Made by a program: the position numbers and the translations under genes | Shown: positions 11,131-23,224 of the stretch, piece after piece | Position numbering within the stretch: the stretch's first letter is position 1 | How the letters are laid out: each line of letters starts with the position of its first letter | Source of the DNA: Hofstenia miamia | Lineage: Eukaryota > Xenacoelomorpha > Acoela | Reading direction: 5' to 3' | NCBI GenBank assembly: GCA_004352715.1 | Contig: SCFE01000067.1 | Location: 538,596-602,595 of the forward strand | DNA length: 64,000 bases | Notes under the pieces: model-generated | What the model saw: only the letters and a program-made list of their open reading frames with translations | What the model was told of the DNA's origin: nothing | Databases searched by the model: none

Positions 11131-13995
11131 AAATATATCAACTTTTCCTTAAAATCAATTGTTGCCAACAGATGTCAATGGTAGCATATCGAATTGAAAA
11201 AAGAACATTTTTTGTCAACTATGAAAGACAACTTTCGCAGTCGTTATAATAACAAATTATACCACAAGATTGCGCGATGGAGATTATTACGTTTTCAAAA
11301 ATCAAAAATATTACAATGGTGCAATTCTAAAGCTGTTGTACATCTTTTACGTGATGATTGATTCATCAAGTCAATGAATTTATAGGTCATCAGAATCCAG
11401 AAGATCAAGAAATCAAGAAAATGCTCATCGAGTAAACATTCGCGATGCAAAAAACGTCTTTGAATAATTTCAAGTTTTATTCATTCGGTTTCAATAAGGA
11501 TTATGAAAGAAAGCACCTCAAATGTGAGTTTTTCCATCAGAGGTCACTTGACTATGTTGGCCTCTTAAAATAGGAACAGACATGCCAGTTAAGGGTTCAA
11601 TAATTATGTTTAAGAATGACAAATTTGAAAAAATAGTTGCCGCGCCAACATAAATATGAAGAGGTTTCGAGTGTAAATTTGATCGGTATATTTTATTAAA
11701 TGCATCAACTATGATGACGAATATCATCCTATAGGAATTAGTTGTTCAAAACTTAATCTCTCATCTGCTTTCCATAATAATACATGGTTTCATTACCTAG
11801 GCAAAGTNNNNNNNNNNNNNNNNNNNNNATAATTATGTTTAAGAATGACAAATTTGAAAAAATAGTTGCCGCGCCAACATAAATATGAAGAGGTTTCGAG
11901 TGTAAATTTGATCGGTATATTTTATTAAATGCATCAACTATGATGACGAATATCATCCTATAGGAATTAGTTGTTCAAAACTTAATCTCTCATCTGCTTT
12001 CCATAATAATACATGGTTTCATTACCTAGGCAAAGTGGTATTCTTAAATTTATTGACCTAAAAACTCACAATGCAAATTTAATTTATATATATATATATA
12101 TATATATATTCTCCAACATTCAACAAAAAAGAAAACTATATTATAGTAAAGTTACTTGAAAACAGCTAAACAGCTATCACCATAAATATTTCACAATAAC
12201 TTAAGACGTCATGGATAAAAATCAACTGAATCAAGTTGTTTAATTAAAATGATAATAAAGCAAACAAAATTAAAATGCAGTAATAGGAGAACATTTTAGA
12301 AGCCTTAATATTCTCAACGGGACGAAATGAATAAAAGATGGAATTAAACGCTATACTTTTAAAATTAATCCAAAAATATGTTCGTATTAACAATACGATT
12401 TAGTAGCTAAACTTAATTGAAAATGCAAAAAGGTTTTATTTAAATCAGCGTTTACTGCGGTGGTGAAATCTTACGAAGTAGTTACCAGTGTTTGAGGAAT
12501 TGGAGATTTGCTTAAAAATATACTATAGAAGGATGTTTTAGATTTCAAAGTATATAACTGAAAAAACTATAAATCATCGGAACGGATAACCACGATGTTA
12601 GTTTAATTGAATATAATCAAGTAATTAGAAATGTTGTATATTATGAAATATTACATTACGATATTATTGGGCCAAATGTGATTCCTCTTGAGACCATTTT
12701 AATAATCATAAAGCTGTTAATGAAACATACACAAAGCAGAAAATGAGACGATTGGTTTTTAAAGATGAAATTCTACTTCAAATAACAAGAATGTCTTCAA
12801 TATAATTTTCATGGTCTAATTATCTTAAAGATAACAAACACAACGTCTAAACAACTTAGAATTTCTTCGTTTTAAGTTTGCTTAAATTGAAACTAATTTA
12901 AATGAATTTGCATAAACTTTATAATTAACATTAAATATTGTTTAAGCAAGAAAATGCAACTGTTTCAAATCTGACCCAAAACAGTTCAACTCAGCTGCTC
13001 TAACTACAATTAAATGTTATTTGCTTTTGAAATAACTTTAAAATTACAAATTTGAGATTGTCTAACTCTTAACATCTGAGTGCAACCAGATGATTATACT
13101 CGATTTTGTTCATAACTTTAAATATTTTTCTCCATGACTAATAAGAAATTTGGACATCCCTGCATAAAGACACCTCTACGGGTAAATATGTTCCTGTTAT
13201 GGGGAAAATTTTTGCTAACAATTATTTATGTGCCTGAATCACGTAAAAAACTGTTTTTCAATAAAAATTTCCGAATTTTAGAAAATCAAATTCTCTCCTA
13301 GTGTTCAAACAATAAGGATGTCAAACGCTTATTGGGCTGTCAACGGACGTAATTTATTATGCTTTCTGTGAATAGACCATGTTTATGCAAAGTTCAGGGT
13401 TTTTCCCGTTGACAGAGTACTGAAGGGGCAGAATGTTCAAAGGAACTGAGAAAAACTCCCAGATACTGAAACAGTAAAATTTTTGAAAACAAGAACATTG
13501 GTAATTAGACTTGAATACAAAGCGCTTTGTTGTTTGCACAATTATCCATACATTTGTAATTTCAAGATGTTAGAAAAAGCTTCTGGTGGTCATAAGCTGA
13601 AGAGATTGTGAATGAATTATGCTGCACATAAATTTTCTAAATCCGATATTTATACTTATTAATTAAATTACTCAGTGGTTGAAAAAGTCTACAAATTATG
13701 AATGAGATTGAGCTTTTAAATGAGTGAATGACTGAAAAGCGGTTTAGTAGGTATTAGAAAGGACGCATTCCGAGTACTTTATTCAACAGTGATGGATGCT
13801 TTTAGATTTTTGTAAAGAAGAAAGAAAATCATTTAGTGCTACAATTCCAATAAGCTTTCTTCTCCCAGTGCAGCAGTATTGAAAATTTATAACTAAGCGA
13901 TTGCGTCAATTCGTTTATCAACTCGCTTGACTATTGCGCCACTGCCGACTTAATTACTGCACACCGATACGTCATTGCGATAAAAAGGAATATAC
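11131..13995. other. Intergenic or 3' part of the coiled-coil gene; no exon identified
   Basis: If the minus-strand coiled-coil gene continues, its next exon (entry phase 2) should lie at or below this span, but I could not find one. A 69-codon minus ORF at 11518-11727 is unrecognised. (AT)n lies at about 12086-12110. Confidence 0.4.
11600..12036. repeat. 208 bp direct repeat flanking a 21-N gap
   Basis: Bases 11600-11807 reappear without visible change at 11829-12036, on the two sides of Ns 11808-11828. Both copies end in CCTAGGCAAAGT. The geometry is that of two contig ends that overlap but were not merged. Confidence 0.8.
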
Positions 13996-14078
13996 CTCGC
14001 CTCCATGTTTGTGCGTAGCTGCTGAGTGGCGAAATCGTGATCCTGTTTTGATTCTTGACTTTGTCTAATTCTGTCAAT
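13996..14078 (-). CDS. Coiled-coil protein (CCDC154-like), exon 5 of those found
   Basis: Minus-strand exon after acceptor TTTTTAG (14080-14079), ending at donor GTATAT (13995). It encodes IDRIRQSQESKQDHDF and ATQQLRTNMEA, a charged helical segment like the other exons. It enters in phase 0, matching the exit phase of the exon at 28553-28745. It leaves in phase 2, so at least one more exon must follow further left, which I did not locate. The implied intron before it is about 14.5 kb. Assignment rests on phase, splice sites and coiled-coil character only. Confidence 0.5.
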
Positions 14079-15466
14079 CTAAAAAGAGAAAAACTAAGTT
14101 CCTTATCTATACGCAATAAACATTTCAAAAATAAAAATCATAATCTAACACTACATTCATCAATATTAATGGTATTATAATTGGCAAAACTAGTTGAAGC
14201 CGAAAAAAATTTGAAAACATTAGTATATGTAGTTAAAGTAATATTCACCAGGAGCCACATGTTATTAAATCGATGTGCTTATTAGGGTTTTGTGGGACCA
14301 GAATTGTTTGGACCCCCTCAGGTCTGGTCAATTGTTTTAGTTAACACTTAATGGATTATTTTGAGCAATTAATTGCAAATTTTGACTTATAATAACTGCC
14401 TATTTCGCAGAAATTGAATTTAAAGGCAAGAACAGATATCCCTGTATACAGTGCAATTTATCTTTAAAGCGGGATGTGATACGTTTTTTGTCGTTTGTGA
14501 GCATGTCAAGCGAATTGCATCACGGGATGCAATATAGATTTCAAGCATGAATTTCAATTGGTGCGCATGAGTGTAACTAAATCAATTTTAGTGAACCAAA
14601 GCGTATTACGAACCGGGACATAGGTTACACACTAAAAGAATACGGAGCAATTTATTGGCTCAATTAAAGAAGCAGAATAGAGTAGAACAGAAACAGACGT
14701 CAATGAATTTGCTTGATATTGATTCAGGAAATTCAAACGAAGGAAAAAATATTTATGGTTGGCTGCAGTTAGTTTGCAATTATTTTTGTCAAGGATCCCT
14801 TATTGGAGAATACACAGGTCTACAAAATATCGGAGAATACTATAAAAAAGTTTATGAACCTAATTACAAAGAAAGTTGAGAAAAGGCAAACTTATTGCCT
14901 GAGAAGTTAGCTTTAGTTATAGACAGTTCGATCAAATCTTTGACTCACTTTGGATCTTCCTCTTATCATTTAACTTCAAAGACCATACGTTGAGGTTGAC
15001 AATAATACTAATGCTCTAATAGGAAACTAAAAACGTTTAAACATTTACCTATATTAATAAAACATACAGAACTGCAACCTATCTAAAAGAAAGCAACTAG
15101 GTGGGCCAGCACATTTGCTATCACATCGTGTTATCTTCAACTAAGCGAAGTTGGGATACTGAAAGTTTTTCGTCAAGTACAATTTTACTACAGTATGATC
15201 TAACGCCATTGGACAAAGCAGAAAACATCTCTTGACAAACATCATACAAAATTTAATTCCATCCACAAAGCCCTACAGAGAGATTATTATTGTATCGCAG
15301 ACGTCATTTGCATTTTGAAAATATTTGCAAGGATGACAAATATTTAGCGCGAAATACAAATATTATTCATTGACTGAGCTTTAAATAGTAATCGCAAAAA
15401 TTCAGGATGAAAAAGCAACTCTACTACTGTAATGAGCATCAAGCAAAACCTGCTAGACACTTAGAA
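14079..15466. other. Intronic or intergenic AT-rich stretch
   Basis: No gene is seen. A 74-codon ORF at 14655-14879 has no recognisable motif. It lies inside the long intron of the coiled-coil gene if that model is right. Confidence 0.4.
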
Positions 15467-16058
15467 TATAGTATTTCTAATTATTTTTCCCCATTTGTTC
15501 TAATTTTCTCATTTTCACATATTTCTTTCCCTTTTCTGAAATACTTTTTTCCCCTAAACAAATATGCTTTTTCTATCATGAACATATTATAATACAGCAT
15601 AAAAGTGATTTTTAAAAACATATAAACCCCATAAAGAAAAATAATTACACAATTAAGTGAACCCTATAAAATTCGGGTTCCTAAAAATCAAAGCTTGTGT
15701 CAGAAGGCAGTTGGTTGATGGTTTTACTGGGAGTTTTGAGAATCTGATTTTGGATTCTGTAAATGAGTTGATTGAATTCGATTTACGCGGATATAGCCAT
15801 ACCCTGAAAAATTGTGTGGAAGATGTGGAATTCGAATATTTTAATTGCATTGGTTAATTATTTTTCTCTATAGGGGTTTATATGTTTTAAAAAAATCACT
15901 TTTATGCTGTGTTATAATATGTTCATGATAGAAAAAGCATATTTGGTTTGAGGAAGAAACGATGTGGTTTGGGGAAAAAGTATTTTAGAAAAAGAAAAGA
16001 ACTATGTGAAAATGGGAAAAATTCGAGAAAAGGGGGAAAACGAGTAGAAATACTATAT
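15467..16058. repeat. Long foldback element (arms of about 180-205 bp)
   Basis: The left arm 15467-15648 is the reverse complement of the right arm 15853-16058, with scattered mismatches and a few indels. Shared words include AAATATGCTTTTTCTATCAT against ATGATAGAAAAAGCATATTT, and GTATTTCT at the far left against AGAAATAC at the far right. The 204 bp centre is open in both strands (66 and 65 codons), but neither peptide is recognised. The right arm is longer mainly because of an insertion near 15950. Transcribed RNA would form a long hairpin. No clear target duplication was found. Confidence 0.8.
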
Positions 16059-16546
16059 ATCAAATTATCAAAAAGCGCTGTCAATCTCAGAAACAAAAGG
16101 TCAAACAAGGCTATATGAATTCAAAATCCTGCTGCCAACCTCCAACATCGTGGGATGCTTTTTCAGTACTGCGAACTTTATATTTGAAAATCATAGATGT
16201 CTATTACAGGTCACCTTGAAGAACAACTCTTTCTCAAGATACCTGATTTTGGGAAGATGAACTTGTTTTAAAATTTTGCTAAAGATTTCGTTATTACTTG
16301 ATTTTTTGTTTAACGATTTAAATAAAATTGTCTACTTTTAATAAAATTGATTGCTTCTAAAAGTAAATTAATATCTACTGCAAACTTAGTAGTAATGTGC
16401 AAACGCGGGTGCGCGTACAGCTTAAAAAGTTGTTACAATTCAGGGTAAAATTGTAAACTTAAGTCCATTTGAACTTCTATTGGAGGTAAGTTCTAATATG
16501 TAAACTGAAATATTGATTAACTCAGGATACGAATTGGGTTCGAATC
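16059..16546. other. AT-rich stretch between foldback and Tc1 element
   Basis: No gene was seen. Confidence 0.5.
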
Positions 16547-16806
16547 TACACCGCGTCCAGAGATATTATACAGATGAAATTTTTTGGAATAAAACTAAAA
16601 CTACTATTGTGTAAACGCTGGTTTTTTGTGAGAAACATTCTATGTACTTGACTATGATTATGCTAAATTTTCAGAAGGATAGTTTGAACATTTTTAAAAT
16701 AAACACGTAAAAACAAAATGTTTGGTGTCCAGAGCTATTATGCATTTTGTCATTCTGTCAGATTTCAACAATTATTACTGTTTCGAATATCATTTGAGTT
16801 ATTGTA

Positions 16807-17750
16807 GTGGGCAAGAATAGGTCATTAAGTGCCGATGAGCGAGCTAAAATTATTAGAAGAACTGCTGAAGGTGCATCCTCATTGGATATAGTTAAAAAAG
16901 AGTTAAAACGTGACGTAAGAACTGTGAAAAAGGCCATTGAGAACATTAATTTTACGCGAAAAGTTAGGAGTGATGCTGGTAAAAGCAAATTAACACCAAG
17001 AGATATGCGAAAATTGGCGAGAGTTGCTAAAAAATGCCATTGCACAGCAGTAAAACAATTTTTGACTGCTGGTATTGGTGGAGTTTGCCGACAGACGCGA
17101 TATAACGCGCTAAAAAAGGTGGCCACTGTCGTCAAACCCAAATTAAGGCCACCAATAACAGAGAACAAGCAGAAAAGAATGGCTTGGGCACGCAAATACA
17201 TGAAAGTGGATTTCAGTAAAGTAATATTCACAGACGAATGTCGTGCTACACTTGATGGACCTGATGGATGGTCAAAAGTCTGGCTTTCAATAGATGAATC
17301 TATTCCCTCAAGGCTTAGACGACAGGAAGGTGGAGGTGGGGTGATGTTCTGGGCATCAATTGTCGGGCAGACGTTGATTGAGCCATTTTGGGTGCCCGAA
17401 AGTGTTAAAATAAATTCAGAGACATACGTTGACTTTTTGACAGAAAATTTCTTTCCATGGTATCGAATACAGAGTAAAGGATTCAAGTCAAAATGTATCT
17501 TCATGCATGATAATGCTCCAGCTCATGCTTCGAGGCTTACAAAAGAGTTTTTAGCCTCCAAAAACATCAAAGATGACCATCTTATGGTATGACCTCCTTC
17601 TTCGCCAGACCTGAATTGCATCGAGAATTTGTGGAGCATCATCAAATCAGAGGTTTATAAAGGTGGAAAGCAATATTCATCGAAAGACAGACCCTGAGAG
17701 GCAATTGAGGCCACTTGCTGTAACATCAGCTAATCAGTTATTTCGAAACT
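16807..17750 (+). pseudogene. Tc1-like DD37E transposase, copy 1 (inactivated)
   Basis: An N-terminal helix-turn-helix (LSADERAKIIRRTAEG, then SLDIVKKELKRDVRTVKK) binds the ends. The DDE nuclease follows: first Asp in VIFTDECRATLDGPDGW, second in MHDNAPAH (codon 17509), Glu in NCIENLW (codon 17623), with 37 residues between the last two. The reading start is GTG where the family has ATG. A TGA at 17590 replaces the conserved Trp before PPSSPDLN, and another TGA follows KDRP. The DD37E spacing and IR/DR ends suggest a Tc1 branch near ITmD37E/TRT; the branch name is inference. The large antisense ORF at 16758-17504 is a shadow. Confidence 0.85.
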
Positions 17751-18348
17751 GACCCTCTCCACGGATAACCGCCTGGTCTGGTGAAGACAAAAGGGGACTG
17801 TATAAACATGTGAATTAAACTGAAATCATGCCCAAACTGACTGACTGTGTTATTATCATATGCACAAAGTGCATAAAAGGGATAATTTCATATATTTGTC
17901 ATTTTTTTGAAATTTATGTAATGTGCATAATAGCTCTGGACACCAGAAATTTCGTTTTTTCTGTTTATTTTAAGAAATATTTAATATATCCTTCTGAAAA
18001 TTTAGAATAATCATTGAAATGTATGTAAAATGTTTGTCATAAAAAATTAGCTTTCTCAGAATAATAATTTTAATTTTATTCCAAAAAATGTCATCTGCAT
18101 AATNATATTATACAGATGAAATTTTTTGGAATAAAACTAAAACTACTATTGTGTAAACGCTGGTTTTTTGTGAGAAACATTCTATGTACTTGACTATGAT
18201 TATGCTAAATTTTCAGAAGGATAGTTTGAACATTTTTAAAATAAACACGTAAAAACAAAATGTTTGGTGTCCAGAGCTATTATGCATTTTGTCATTCTGT
18301 CAGATTTCAACAATTATTACTGTTTCGAATATCATTTGAGTTATTGTA

Positions 18349-19290
18349 GTGGGCAAGAATAGGTCATTAAGTGCCGATGAGCGAGCTAAAATTATTAGAA
18401 GAACTGCTGAAGGTGCATCCTCATTGGATATAGTTAAAAAAGAGTTAAAACGTGACGTAAGAACTGTGAAAAAGGCCATTGAGAACATTAATTTTACGCG
18501 AAAAGTTAGGAGTGATGCTGGTAAAAGCAAATTAACACCAAGAGATATGCGAAAATTGGCGAGAGTTGCTAAAAAATGCCATTGCACAGCAGTAAAACCA
18601 TTTTTGACTGCTGGTATTGGTGGAGTTTGCCGACAGACGCGATATAACGCGCTAAAAAAGGTGGCCACTGTCGTCAAACCCAAATTAAGGCCACCAATAA
18701 CAGAGAACAAGCAGAAAAGAATGGCTTGGGCACGCAAATACATGAAAGTGGATTTCAGTAAAGTAATATTCACAGACGAATGTCGTGCTACACTTGATGG
18801 ACCTGATGGATGGTCAAAAGTCTGGCTTTCAATAGATGAATCTATTCCCTCAAGGCTTAGACGACAGGAAGGTGGAGGTGGGGTGATGTTCTGGGCATCA
18901 ATTGTCGGGCAGACGTTGATTGAGCCATTTTGGGTGCCCGAAAGTGTTAAAATAAATTCAGAGACATACGTTGACTTTTTGACAGAAAATTTCTTTCCAT
19001 GGTATCGAATACAGAGTAAAGGATTCAAGTCAAAATGTATCTTCATGCATGATAATGCTCCAGCTCATGCTTCGAGGCTTACAAAAGAGTTTTTAGCCTC
19101 CAAAAACATCAAAGATGACCATCTTATGGTATGACCTCCTTCTTCGCCAGACCTGAATTGCATCGAGAATTTGTGGAGCATCATCAAATCAGAGGTTTAT
19201 AAAGGTGGAAAGCAATATTCATCGAAAGACAGACCCTGAGAGGCAATTGAGGCCACTTGCTGTAACATCAGCCAATCAGTTATTTCGAAA
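18349..19290 (+). pseudogene. Tc1-like DD37E transposase, copy 2 (inactivated)
   Basis: Nearly identical to the copy at 16807, with Gln changed to Pro in VKPFLTAG. It carries the same lost start (GTG), the same TGA for Trp and the same second TGA. Shared lesions mean both derive from one already dead copy or from one locus assembled twice. The 3' flank has a 12 bp segment (GGTCATTGAGAC) missing from copy 1. Confidence 0.85.
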
Positions 19291-19672
19291 CTGACCCTCT
19301 CCACGGATAACCGCCTGCTCTGGTGAAGGTCATTGAGACAAAAGGGGACTGTATAAACATGTGAATTAAACTGAAATCATGCCCAAACTGACTGACTGTG
19401 TTATTATCATATGCACAAAGTGCATAAAAGGGATAATTTCATATATTTGTCATTTTTTTGAAATTTATGTAATGTGCATAATAGCTCTGGACACCAGAAA
19501 TTTCGTTTTTTCTGTTTATTTTAAGAAATATTTAATATATCCTTCTGAAAATTTAGAATAATCATTGAAATGTATGTAAAATGTTTGTCATAAAAAATTA
19601 GCTTTCTCAGAATAATAATTTTAATTTTATTCCAAAAAATGTCATCTGCATAATATCTTTGGACGAGGTGTA

Positions 19673-21179
19673 TTTCCACTCTCAATCATTTAAGCAGCAC
19701 TGATTGGCTAATATATTAAACAATTAACTGCATTCATTTATACGCCATATCAACATAATTATAAGATCCTTTTTTGCTAATATCATTTCGTTCGATTACT
19801 TTTATATAAGAAAGTTAAAAATGCGTACAATCTTAAACTATATTAGCGGTTGAAGCAGTTACAGGGTGTCCCAATAATCCCAATCGGATGAAATTATTAC
19901 AAATTTCAAATATTTTTTACTTTTCATTATCTAAAAAATAAATATAATTTTATCAATCAAAGCTATGAATTTATATTGAATTATATATCTGCAAGTCAGA
20001 TCGGCCATTGATAACTAGTGGATACCATTCTATTCCATACATGCAAAACAAGGGTGAGCGAGCCATTAGCAAATACAAAAAGATAATTACAGTCAACCCT
20101 AGATATTTTCGGCGGGTAAGTAAGGTGACAAATTTATGATATCTTGCCGGTTTAAATGGCAAAGTAATTGGCGCAAACAGGGCGAATAATCGAGGATCAA
20201 TTGTATATGTAAGCGAACGTCAATGAGCTGTTAGCAATATTTACTTGCAAATTTGTACTACTATAAAATAACTATATTTTGCATAATTGTTTATACTTCC
20301 TCTTTGGCAATTGTTATAATTTTTACGAGTCCCATGTAGTCCAATTGCATAATTTCCACAAAATTGCAAAATACAGCTATGGCCAAAAGTTTAAGGGCAG
20401 TAATCAAATTGTTAAAATTTGCTTAATTACATCCAAAAGTTGACTAATGTGTAATAATTTGGGCAAAAGATGTCAGGTGAATTTCTGAAATTCAAAGAAA
20501 TGAAAGAGTTCAAGAAACATATTTCAAATACAAAAGTTCAATACCCAGATTTCCAAATCAAAATTTAGTAGCTTGAAAGAAACTCAGAAATATGTTGGTG
20601 CCCTTAAACTGTTGGTCACAGCTGTATATAAATGAAACTCTGAAATTAATGTTGCAGTTTCTTCATTTACGATCCCGGGAATTTCCCGCTGAAATATTTC
20701 GTCCAGTAATTCCCGTGGGACTAGGTGGTACACCTACCCCGAATTTCTTTAAAAATATAACAAATCGTTTACAATTTCAAAGGCACAATATTAATTAGTG
20801 TGAGTTTGGAAAAATTAATCCACAAAAGATGTGATTTAATAAAAGTGTGTGAAAATGTGCTCTGAATTGGCACATGAAAAGTTCAATATGGAAAATAGGG
20901 TTTACAAGGACTGCCTATCGTATTTAACCGAACAATAAACCTTTTATTTTTAAAGCGATAAAATGGGTTATTCGATAAATTTTAGAATTTAATTACATTT
21001 TAATGCGCCCTCTTGTGGATAACGTTGTTCTTAGATGCTGTTTTGATTTGCTGAATGAGAATAATTTCGGTGATTGTCTAACTTCCTCGAAGGCAGTATA
21101 CATAACAGAGCGATAATACCAAACGAAAAAATATCAGTAGTTTGTGCATCTGCTTATATTTTTGATGTGCAGGTAGAGA
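19673..21179. other. Intronic or intergenic AT-rich stretch
   Basis: No gene is seen. At 19861 ACAGGGTGTCCCA looks like a transposon terminus, but no partner end was found. Near 20680 there is a small palindrome CGGGAATTTCCCG. Confidence 0.45.
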
Positions 21180-21420
21180 TTTTAAATGCCATACCCGCCC
21201 ATCAAAAAATAACTTCTTACCCGTACCCGAGACTGAAAATTTCTACTACACAATTTAAAAATCTTTACTGCGTATACAATTCACGTTAATTATATGCAAT
21301 TTTTTAACACGTTATTTATAGTTTGTTTTTTAAACCTTAATTATAATATACATAGAATAGAAAACTTAGCCATACCCGATAATAATTATATATACTCGCA
21401 CATCACTACTATATATGGTT
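21180..21420 (-). repeat. Probable hAT subterminal region (CGGGTA repeats)
   Basis: On the minus strand it opens TAGTGATGTGCGAGT, followed by repeated CGGGTA and GGGCGGGTATGG words. Such a start with C/G-rich CGGGT iterations is familiar from hAT-type elements. The other end was not identified and no target duplication was read. Confidence 0.35.
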
Positions 21421-23224
21421 CAATGTTACTTGTTCCTATGGTGAGACAGGCCCATTACCAATAACTTAAAAATAAAAATTTACGATTATATGGGCATTCC
21501 CACAGAAAACGCTGTTGGCATGAAGATGAGAATTTTATGCGTCAGGTAGATCTGAAAATTCTTTATTAATAAACATTTTTTACTTCACAATGATCACACA
21601 AATGACAAATATCCAGTGGGCATATTTTTTGGCAAGGTTTTAAACATTAATTCTAAAGAACTACAATTTCTAGAATATTAAAATGGCGCAGAAAGAAGAT
21701 GAAATGAAAACCATTATGAAATTTGTACTCTCACGTAAATATGACTCGAAAAGAGTTAGTGCATAATACAAAACAGTCTGCAAAGAATCTGGAAGCTTTC
21801 TTACAGCAGAGTAAATTTCTTAACAAGATGTCCCTTGAGATTTGCGCTTTACTGCCAAAATAATTGCTCACTTGATTAGTTGGAATAGGGCTTCACGGTG
21901 CGATAATTTTTAAAGTCCATTATAGAATTAAAAATTCAATATTGAATGATTACCAAAAATACATCTCTAACATTTTCAATTGTAAATACTGAAACAAACA
22001 TTAAAGAATATAGGAGACAGCTGTAAGTGCAAACACGATTAAAAATTTATTCGTTTTCTATACAGTTATAAATCTAAATCACAGAACTGTTGCTACTGTT
22101 AAAATGCTGTATTATATTCATTTTCGAAATTTTCATTTTCAAAATCGATCCCCATTTTTTCAGAGAAAATATATATATTGTGTGAAAATCATAGATTTCA
22201 TTTTACCACAAACCCCAAATGAATTATCAATGAGCGGAGCAGCATAATTTAGAGCATGAAAGATTTTCGTTTCAGCGAAATTCTTAGATGCCGAATGTGT
22301 AGATTTTGCTAGGATTTAACCGAATCAGGAGAGTGCATTTAAGATTCATTTAAAACCTGTTCTGGATGACTACCCACCAGTAGATGGACTCAATTTCCGC
22401 TGTAGGCATGACATTACAGTTCCAGTGAATAATAGAACACAATTAAAAAGCAAGGAATCGCCAATCGTAAGCGTGGGAGAATTACTCATTCAAATAATTT
22501 TATAAGATGCCTTTCTCCGTGGAGGACAAATTATTTCTAATTATGGAATGGAATTAGAACGTCACCGATTGAGTTCCAGTCATAACAAATACTTTAAGAT
22601 GAATCTAGAATAAAAGAAGCCAATGTCAACGTTGCAAATTAAAACTATATAAAGAATTAACCTCGACACACAAATACGGTAATTGAATTCGCTTCTATAT
22701 ATCACTTTTTATTGAAGCAAAAAATACAATCAGCGACGGAGGCGGCTTCATATAATTTGAATTTAACTTAAAACTGAGTTTAAAATCAAAAGGCATATAA
22801 ACCTTTAGGTTTTTGTGAAGAACCTCATAAACCATTGAATTTTTTGCAAAATATGATAATATTATGTATACATTGAAAATAAATAATCGTTGTTTAATAA
22901 TTTTAGGAAAAATATTTGAACCGCTCCCGTTTGACATTTTCTAGGACCGCGCTTGAGAATGGGATGCATAAATTACACTGCTATGCATGATTCTTGTTTT
23001 TTAGAATCTAACATTTGCTTCTATAACAGTTTTTTTGCGCAGAATACGAAAATGATATTCAAATTCACTAATCGGGTTAAGTTTGTTCAAAAAGCTGGCA
23101 CATTTTCTGACTCTGACTGAATTTTTGCTTTTTCATTCAAAGTTAATATATGATAATAATTATAATTAAATAACTTTTTTAGTTTAACACACTAATTATA
23201 TCATCACGAAAAACGTTGTAAGAA
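21421..23224. other. Intronic or intergenic AT-rich stretch
   Basis: No recognisable gene or element. Confidence 0.45.

Larger units (their letters stand above)
16549..19670 (+). mobile_element. Tc1-like DD37E element with IR/DR ends, shown as two copies around one N
   Basis: The left end CACCGCGTCCAGAGATATTA at 16549 pairs with the right end at 19670 over about 57 bp with a handful of mismatches. TA lies immediately outside each end (16547-16548, 19671-19672). Each TIR carries an outer and an inner repeat of GTCCAGAGNTATTATNCA, about 172 bp apart (16555 and 16727 on the left). This is the IR/DR layout known from Sleeping Beauty-type Tc1 elements. The two copies join at the N at 18104, inside the TIRs. 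The joint lacks 16 terminal bases of one copy and 14 of the other. A single element would be close to 1.55 kb. The copies differ by two substitutions in aligned coding and 3' sequence, one more near the 12 bp indel, and that indel near 17780/19330. Confidence 0.85.

Noticed and set aside
11518-11727. 69-codon minus ORF as an exon of the coiled-coil gene
   Set aside because: Not coiled-coil in character; no acceptor in the required phase 2 could be justified.
15653-15857. 66- and 65-codon ORFs in the foldback loop as a gene
   Set aside because: Open on both strands, no recognised domain, and located in the loop of an inverted repeat.
16539-16552. B-box-like GGGTTCGAATCTACA as a tRNA or SINE
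   Set aside because: No A-box at the right distance upstream, and the transposon end starts within it.
16758-17504. 248-codon minus ORF (and its twin at 18300-19046)
   Set aside because: Antisense shadow of the Tc1 transposase; no independent motif.
16549-19670. Biological tandem duplication of the Tc1 element
   Set aside because: The joint is a single N within the terminal repeats and both inner ends are incomplete, as expected from an assembly artefact.
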